Source: Pseudobdellovibrionaceae bacterium (GTDB lineage: Bacteria > Bdellovibrionota > Bdellovibrionia > Bdellovibrionales > JAMPXM01). From it: a DNA stretch of 9,162 nt. Below, in pieces: positions 4,595 to 9,162 of this stretch. Made by a program: the position numbers and the translations under genes. Location of the stretch: the NCBI GenBank assembly GCA_913776405.1, contig CAJYOV010000263.1:1-9162 (forward strand), given 5' to 3'. Each line of letters begins with the position of its first letter. The stretch's first letter is position 1. The notes below the pieces were generated by a model. The model ran no database searches, was not told the DNA's origin, and saw only the letters and a program-made list of their open reading frames with translations.

Positions 4595-6352
4595 GTGAAA
4601 AACCTCAAACGAACACTCAGTTTAGCTACGGGCGCATTGGTTACGATGCTCGCGTTTCAAAATTGTACACCTGGTTTCATGCTCGATGGCGCCTACCTAG
4701 ATGCGTCCTCGTTGTCGTCGGCTCTCGGTAGCGGCAAAACTCGCAGGCTCTCAAACCTTGAGTATCGTCGCTCGGTTCAAGACGTTCTTGAATATCAGTT
4801 CTCGCGCCAGCCGAACCCGCCGCAAGCTTGGGAGTATTTCACTTACTCAAACGGAATTCAGGGCGCGCTCAACTCTCTTCCCGGCGACGCTGTCGCGACG
4901 AAGCTTGGCAGTGACCAGCTTTCGACAAATCTCTCGTCAGCGCGAGTGGATGCTTACATCAATACGGCCTACGCAGTCGGAAAACAGATCGCCGGCAACC
5001 TTGGTCATCTCAAACGATTCGCCGGTCAGTGCGTGACGAGCGAGGCGGATGTCTCAAGCCAAACGTGTGTCGAAACATTCCTGAAGGACTTTGGGACCCT
5101 CGCCTTCCGAACACCTCCGACGAAGGCTGAGATCGCTGAGTTGAAATCGAATGCGCCCGATTGGAAAACACTGATCGCGAAAATTCTCGCACATCCGCGC
5201 TTTCTTCTCCACATCGAGCGTGATGGCGCGCGTGCTTCGAATGGCGCTTACGCTTTAACCGATTACGAAATTGAAGCACGCCTTGCAGCCGTATTCTGGA
5301 AGAGTGTACCCGACGTACAGGGTTTGAACGTCGCTGCCTCTGGAGCGCTGAAGACGCCGGCTGGGCTGCAGGCTGAAATCCAACGCCTGCTCAATTCGCA
5401 GCGAGCGAAAGACACGATGTGGTCGTTCTACCAACAGTGGTTAGGCGCATCGCGCTTACCGATCAACGGGTACAGTTCCGGAGCTGGCTACGACGCCTTT
5501 GCTGCACCTATTAACTCAAGCGTTCTCAACAGCAACTTCCGTGATGCAGTCCTTCTCGATGGACGTCAGTTTCTTGAGTATCTGACGTGGGATCAGCCAG
5601 CGAAGCTTGAAGACGTTTTTAAGAGCCCACTCATCTTCACGACGAATTCAACTCTCGCTTCCATTTACGGTGTCAGCCCTCGTGCGAACGCGGCAGCAGC
5701 ACCCGTCGTCAATGCCTCTGGCCACTACAAGGGCCTGCTTACGAGAGCCTTGATCACACAACAGAAGCCGTCACCGAATGGGGACATCAATCACATTCAA
5801 CGAGGCGTCTTCATTCTCACGAATCTTCTCGCGCGCGAACTGGGTCAGCCGGCAAACTTCGCAGACCAACAACAAGCCGGTCTGTCGATCCCAATTACGT
5901 CGAGCACACGTTTTGAAACGAATGCGAAAACCGGCATTGGCTCTTGCGTGGGATGCCACACGCAGATCAATCCGCCAGGCTTTGCTCTCGGTAACTATGA
6001 CAGTCTCGGCCGTTACGTCACGACGGAACGACGTTATCGCTCGGACACCGGCACAACTCCTGTTGCTACCAACTCGGTCGATGCGAACACGAACGTGTTC
6101 TTAAACGGAACGAACTACGCACTCTCTGATGCGGACTCACTACAAAACGCAATCCTTCAGAGCGGCGCGGTCTACCAAGGCTTTGCAGAGTATTACTTCC
6201 GATTTGTCTTCGGCCGTGTGCCGAAGTCAGGACCCGATCGTGAACTCATAGCGACACTCATCTCCGGCTTAAAAACAAAAACGATCCGCGAAGCTTTGGC
6301 GTCGCTGGCTCAATCAAAAGAATTTGCTCTCGCCCAAACGGCGGATCTTTGA
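4595..6352 (+). CDS. DUF1587/1595/1592/1588/1585-architecture lipoprotein with CxxCH motif
   Basis: A 585-residue protein starting at GTG. An in-frame TAA lies immediately before it, and starting later would lose the basic MKNLKR signal. A weak AAAGGA site lies 13 bases upstream. Residues 1-23 form a lipoprotein signal ending at C24 in FQNC, a non-canonical lipobox; Thr at +2 suggests outer-membrane sorting. The domain order matches the large DUF1592-type proteins known from Planctomycetes, Myxococcota and Bdellovibrionota. It runs RLSNLEYRRSVQDVL (51-65, DUF1587-like), FLKDFGTLAFRTPPTKAEIA (162-181, DUF1595), LTDYEIEARLAAVFW (221-235) and onward (DUF1592), RGVFILTNLLARELG (403-417) to CVGCHTQINPPGFALGNYDS (451-470, DUF1588), and YYFRFVFGRVPKSGPDRE (533-550) to the end (DUF1585). 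CVGCH is a c-type haem attachment pattern, but no Met or His follows it. The N-terminal cytochrome domain of planctomycete relatives is missing. Pairing with DUF1552 seven bases downstream is typical. The biochemical role of the family is unknown. Confidence 0.92.
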   Translation: MKNLKRTLSLATGALVTMLAFQNCTPGFMLDGAYLDASSLSSALGSGKTRRLSNLEYRRSVQDVLEYQFSRQPNPPQAWEYFTYSNGIQGALNSLPGDAVATKLGSDQLSTNLSSARVDAYINTAYAVGKQIAGNLGHLKRFAGQCVTSEADVSSQTCVETFLKDFGTLAFRTPPTKAEIAELKSNAPDWKTLIAKILAHPRFLLHIERDGARASNGAYALTDYEIEARLAAVFWKSVPDVQGLNVAASGALKTPAGLQAEIQRLLNSQRAKDTMWSFYQQWLGASRLPINGYSSGAGYDAFAAPINSSVLNSNFRDAVLLDGRQFLEYLTWDQPAKLEDVFKSPLIFTTNSTLASIYGVSPRANAAAAPVVNASGHYKGLLTRALITQQKPSPNGDINHIQRGVFILTNLLARELGQPANFADQQQAGLSIPITSSTRFETNAKTGIGSCVGCHTQINPPGFALGNYDSLGRYVTTERRYRSDTGTTPVATNSVDANTNVFLNGTNYALSDADSLQNAILQSGAVYQGFAEYYFRFVFGRVPKSGPDRELIATLISGLKTKTIREALASLAQSKEFALAQTADL

Positions 6353-6359
6353 GGTCAAC

Positions 6360-7949
6360 ATGAAGTTGAAACAGTCTGCACCCAAATCCGTTCAAGCTCA
6401 TTCGGCCTCACGCCGGATGTTTCTGAAATCCGCGGGCGGCCTGACGCTTTCGATTCCGCTCATGTCATCTCTTTTAACCCCGTTTTCTGAACGTGCGCTC
6501 GCAGCTCAATCGACGCCACTTCGGTATGTGAGTTTGTTTAGCGCGTTTGGCGGCCTTCAACATCGGAATTGGTTAGGCACAAATCTTCCGCAAACACCAT
6601 TTCAACTATACTCGGGCCACACAGGTAGGATCGCGCCGCTTTCGTCTCTCGTTTCGAATGGTGCGCTCTCATCCGTATTGAATTCGAACTATCAAAACCT
6701 TTGGGGTTCGACGAACCTCATCGCGGGTGTCGATCAGCCTTATTACTTCGGTCATAATCGGGGCGTCACACTCGGCGGCATTACCGCGTCACTCAGCGGT
6801 CGGCCTTGGATCTCGGATCAAGGCATGCTCGATCAGCCGGGCTTTCTCACTCACGAATATCCGACCATCGATCAAGTTCTTGGCTACGCAAATGGAAATG
6901 GCATTTACGGCCTGGGCTTAGGTGGCCGCAAACGCCATTTGAATATCGCGACCGTTTGGTCGAGCTCATCGTGGGGTCGCGATGACTACGCGTCTGACTC
7001 ACACGTTTCGGCTCGCGAGTATCTTGCAACAACGTCCGGCATCTTCAGCTACCTCTTCGGTTCGGTCACAACGGGCTCAAGTGCGAACCCGCTCATCAAT
7101 CTCGTCAACGAGTTCTGGCCAAGCGGTCGCGAACTCATGAAGAAGCTGTCTCGCGACGACAAAGACTCCCTCGAAAAACTTTTCTCTCTCGCGCAACAAG
7201 CGGCCGATGATTACGCGTTGCCAGGTCCCGATCTTAGCGGCGTGACTGAACCTTCTGGGCTGACCGGCAACGTGCCGATGCAGAACGCAGATGTCTCGAT
7301 GGTGGCGGACCTCGTCGCGATGGCTTTTAAATGCGACATCACCCGGATCGTCAACATTCACTGCGAAACGGTCGTGAACGGCTACGACTTCCACGGCATT
7401 AGCCACTTGCCAAGCTCAAGCGATCCGAACGCGGGTCAAAACGAAATGGTTCAGATCTATCAGAACCAGTCCAACAACTTGTTTGGTCGTCTCGCGAACA
7501 ACTTACTCCAAGCGGACCCATTCGACCCTTCGCACTCGATCTTGAGAAACTCGCTGCTTCACTGGACGCACGAAAATAAAGTCGCGCACCACATGAACTC
7601 GACGCCAACTCTCATGATCGGTGAAGCCGGCGGCCGCCTGACAACAGGCAATTTTGTCGACCTCCGCAATTTGAACCGCACCGTCGAAGTCGACGTTGTC
7701 GGCGATCAGTTGTACGTGGGCGACATCGCCAACCGCTTCTGGGCCTCGATCTTCTATGCGTTCAACATTCCGCGCAGTGCGTACGAAATCACGCGCGGCG
7801 GCACCAAAGACACGGAGCTTCTGACAAAAGGCTACGGTCACGTCATGAAAGTGCCGCAACCGAATTGGTATTCGATTCCGTCATACGATCTGAGTCGCGT
7901 CGGCGAGCCTTGGGAATTCATCACTAAGAACGGTGTCACATGGGGCTAA
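6360..7949 (+). CDS. Tat-exported DUF1552 (HXXSHH-family) protein
   Basis: A 529-residue protein with a twin-arginine signal: ASRRMFLKSAGG (16-27), a hydrophobic stretch at 28-42, and a probable cleavage after ALA at 48. It should therefore be folded, perhaps with a cofactor, before export to the periplasm. The long body fits DUF1552, the Pfam HXXSHH family, with LRYVSLFSAFGGLQHRNWLG (54-73), NLIAGVD (119-125), GHNRG (131-135), ADLVAMAFKCDITRIVNIHC (316-335) and a C-terminal WASIFYAFNIPRSAYE (461-476). The family-naming motif appears here as HGISHL (345-350), with the last His replaced by Leu. The function of the family is unknown, although it nearly always accompanies DUF1592-type proteins. 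The start was set at ATG 6360, where GAGG (6351-6354) lies five bases upstream. An in-frame ATG at 6324 would overlap the upstream gene and displace the Tat motif. The gap to the upstream gene is 7 bases, and the 3' end overlaps the next gene by 10 bases. Confidence 0.92.
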   Translation: MKLKQSAPKSVQAHSASRRMFLKSAGGLTLSIPLMSSLLTPFSERALAAQSTPLRYVSLFSAFGGLQHRNWLGTNLPQTPFQLYSGHTGRIAPLSSLVSNGALSSVLNSNYQNLWGSTNLIAGVDQPYYFGHNRGVTLGGITASLSGRPWISDQGMLDQPGFLTHEYPTIDQVLGYANGNGIYGLGLGGRKRHLNIATVWSSSSWGRDDYASDSHVSAREYLATTSGIFSYLFGSVTTGSSANPLINLVNEFWPSGRELMKKLSRDDKDSLEKLFSLAQQAADDYALPGPDLSGVTEPSGLTGNVPMQNADVSMVADLVAMAFKCDITRIVNIHCETVVNGYDFHGISHLPSSSDPNAGQNEMVQIYQNQSNNLFGRLANNLLQADPFDPSHSILRNSLLHWTHENKVAHHMNSTPTLMIGEAGGRLTTGNFVDLRNLNRTVEVDVVGDQLYVGDIANRFWASIFYAFNIPRSAYEITRGGTKDTELLTKGYGHVMKVPQPNWYSIPSYDLSRVGEPWEFITKNGVTWG

Positions 7950-9061
7950 AACGATTCGTTCTTCTTTTGGCGATAGCCCCGGTTTTACTCCTCTATCAAA
8001 ACTGCTCGCCTGCGTTTTCGACTCGCACGCTTGCGAGTTCGTTCGGAGCTGACACGCCTGGCGTGATGGTGCCTGTATTCATGGCGTCAGGTCACATGGC
8101 GCGCACACTCTATTCTTGCGATCAAGGTCGCACTTGGATTCACGATCAGTCGGCAAACGACAATGCACGCTGCTGGGTGAATGGTGACCCGAATTACGTC
8201 GAATGTGATCACACGCCGTACTCGGGCCGCGGCCTCGACTACACCGACGGTGTGTTCTACGTGAATTTTGGGTGGGGTGCGAACGGTTCCGCTCGATCGA
8301 GTTCAAACGGTCAAGCGTGGACAACCTTGAAGTCAGACAATTGGGGTGGCGGCATCGCTGCTTCAGGAAATGACGTCTTTCTCCTTTGGAATGGTGGCCA
8401 ACTCTCTGGAGACTCTGGTCAGAGTTGGACTCAACTTCAAAACTCACCGCTCTCGGGTTTCTCGCATCCGTTGGTGTCTCACGTAGGCGACAAGTTCATC
8501 GCAATGGGCCGCACAGACGGTGTGGCAATCTCAACAGATCACGGTCGCACCTGGAACATCAATTCGACATTCCCAGCCGCATCGGGTGCTTACTTCGCCG
8601 AAGGCAACGGAATGCTCGTCGGCATTGGCGGCTCTGGCTCTACGCCGGCTACTGGGTACGCCTCTCGCTCGTTCGATGGCGGCCTGACTTGGGAAACGAA
8701 CCAAGCTTTCTCGGAAAATTACCGAAGCTGGGACAACTTGATTTTTAATGGCACCGAGTTTGTCGCATTCTCGCCAGGTGGTTTAATTTGGAAAAGCACC
8801 GACGCCGTGACTTGGACACGCGCCAACGTTTCGGTTCCAGGCTTAAACTTGGGACTCTTCACGGGTCCGGTTGGCTACGACCCTTCGACTGGTACTTACG
8901 TGCGCATCACCAACTCATGGGCCAACTATTACGCCGCTCAAAAAGCGCTTCGCAGCGACGACGGAATCAATTGGACGGTGCTTGATGGTTCCGCATTCAA
9001 AGGCGGCCATCCGATCAGCTTCATGGTGCGTGGCGAGTTGGATTCTCGTTACTGCCGTTAA
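7940..9061 (+). CDS. Asp-box (BNR) beta-propeller lipoprotein
   Basis: A 373-residue protein. The signal is MGLKR plus a long hydrophobic stretch to C22 in LLYQNCSPAF, with the same unusual QNC lipidation site as the first gene of the operon. The mature part holds seven Asp-box-like turns (S-x-D-x-G-x-x-W): CDQGRTW (60-66), SSNGQAW (121-127), GDSGQSW (157-163), TDHGRTW (199-205), FDGGLTW (245-251), TDAVTW (287-292) and DDGINW (340-345). They are spaced 35-62 residues apart, which fits seven blades of a propeller such as those in sialidase-like and Ycf48-like proteins. The set of Arg residues and the Tyr/Glu expected of a true sialidase are not evident, so a binding or scaffold role is as likely as catalysis. 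Extra cysteines are at 60, 78, 89 and 372. The ATG overlaps the DUF1552 gene by 10 bases, indicating coupled translation, though its ribosome binding site is weak. It is the last gene of the operon. Confidence 0.85.
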   Translation: MGLKRFVLLLAIAPVLLLYQNCSPAFSTRTLASSFGADTPGVMVPVFMASGHMARTLYSCDQGRTWIHDQSANDNARCWVNGDPNYVECDHTPYSGRGLDYTDGVFYVNFGWGANGSARSSSNGQAWTTLKSDNWGGGIAASGNDVFLLWNGGQLSGDSGQSWTQLQNSPLSGFSHPLVSHVGDKFIAMGRTDGVAISTDHGRTWNINSTFPAASGAYFAEGNGMLVGIGGSGSTPATGYASRSFDGGLTWETNQAFSENYRSWDNLIFNGTEFVAFSPGGLIWKSTDAVTWTRANVSVPGLNLGLFTGPVGYDPSTGTYVRITNSWANYYAAQKALRSDDGINWTVLDGSAFKGGHPISFMVRGELDSRYCR

Positions 9062-9073
9062 CGGTATCCGCGT

Positions 9074-9162
9074 TTAGAAGAGAGCTACGCAAAGGCCGAT
9101 GGCCGCAAGGCCCAGGCTAAACAGAATGACAGTCGGCGCCACCCACTTGATGGCGAAGAGCC
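9074..9162 (-). CDS. C-terminal end of a membrane protein (partial)
   Basis: Read on the minus strand from the right edge, an open frame of 28 codons ends at TAA (9076-9074): LFAIKWVAPTVILFSLGLAA followed by IGLCVALF. This is a positively charged entry followed by a roughly 20-residue hydrophobic helix, as expected for the last membrane segment of an integral membrane protein. IKWVAP followed by a hydrophobic helix recalls the C-terminus of some sodium-coupled transporters, but that is too little to assign a family. The gene converges with the propeller lipoprotein gene with only 12 bases between stop codons. It is too short here for a firm call, and a chance open frame cannot be excluded. 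Confidence 0.45.
   Translation of the reverse strand, partial: LFAIKWVAPTVILFSLGLAAIGLCVALF

Noticed and set aside
6324..6359. Upstream ATG for the DUF1552 gene
   Set aside because: It overlaps the preceding gene by 29 bases and displaces the Tat signal from the N-terminus. ATG 6360 has a GAGG site at five-base spacing.
7077..7406. Minus-strand open frame of 109 codons inside the DUF1552 gene
   Set aside because: It is antisense to a clearly recognised family protein, and its residues look like a low-information shadow of that coding sequence.
7503..7859. Minus-strand open frame of 118 codons inside the DUF1552 gene
   Set aside because: It is also antisense to the DUF1552 coding sequence, with no ribosome binding site and no recognisable motif.
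8386..8748. Plus-strand open frame of 120 codons inside the propeller gene
   Set aside because: This is an out-of-frame shadow rich in Arg, Trp and His, while the Asp boxes in the main frame show which frame is real.
9091..9116. GGCC-rich repeats after the propeller gene as a terminator
   Set aside because: Several GGCC units could pair, but no T-run follows on either strand, and they lie within the coding frame of the partial membrane protein.

Overview
The window reads like the chromosome of a predatory or environmental member of the Bdellovibrionota (Bdellovibrio-like). The main clue is a TIGR02147-family regulator, a paralogous family known mostly from Bdellovibrio and Fibrobacter. Others are lipoproteins with the unusual Q-N-C lipidation site that I associate with that group, a run of secreted and outer-membrane proteins, and a DUF1592-type/DUF1552 gene pair. 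This assignment is inference: there is no rRNA or other phylogenetic marker here apart from purM and purN. No mobile element, CRISPR array, tRNA or rRNA was seen.

Layout. (1) 1-1145, minus strand: the purine genes purM (complete) and purN (5' end only), joined by a TAATG stop/start overlap. Two back-to-back inverted repeats lie in the purM leader (1174-1210). (2) 1368-2772, plus strand: an exported outer-membrane beta-barrel-like protein, then a small secreted protein of unknown function. The 160 bases between them hold several potential hairpins, one of which could mask the ribosome binding site of the second gene. (3) 2810-4332, minus strand: a translationally coupled pair, the TIGR02147 regulator followed by a secreted protein with an HExxH motif. 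The plus-strand terminator of region 2 lies inside the 3' end of this secreted protein's gene. (4) 4595-9061, plus strand: a tight three-gene operon. It encodes a lipoprotein with DUF1587/1595/1592/1588/1585 architecture and one CxxCH motif, a Tat-exported DUF1552 (HXXSHH-family) protein, and a second lipoprotein predicted to be a seven-bladed Asp-box (BNR) beta-propeller. (5) 9074-9162, minus strand: the C-terminal membrane segment of a gene that continues beyond the window.

How the genes may work together. The three-gene operon is the most interesting part. All three products are predicted to leave the cytoplasm (two lipoproteins, one Tat substrate), and the two lipoproteins share nearly the same processing site (F/Y-Q-N-C-T/S-P-x-F). 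This suggests an envelope-attached module, possibly redox- or hydrolysis-related, of unknown substrate. It diverges from the TIGR02147 regulator across a 262-base gap that contains inverted repeats, so regulation of the module by that protein is a reasonable but untested guess. Starts were reassigned for four genes: ATG 2365, ATG 4332, GTG 4595 (kept, because an in-frame TAA directly precedes it) and ATG 6360.
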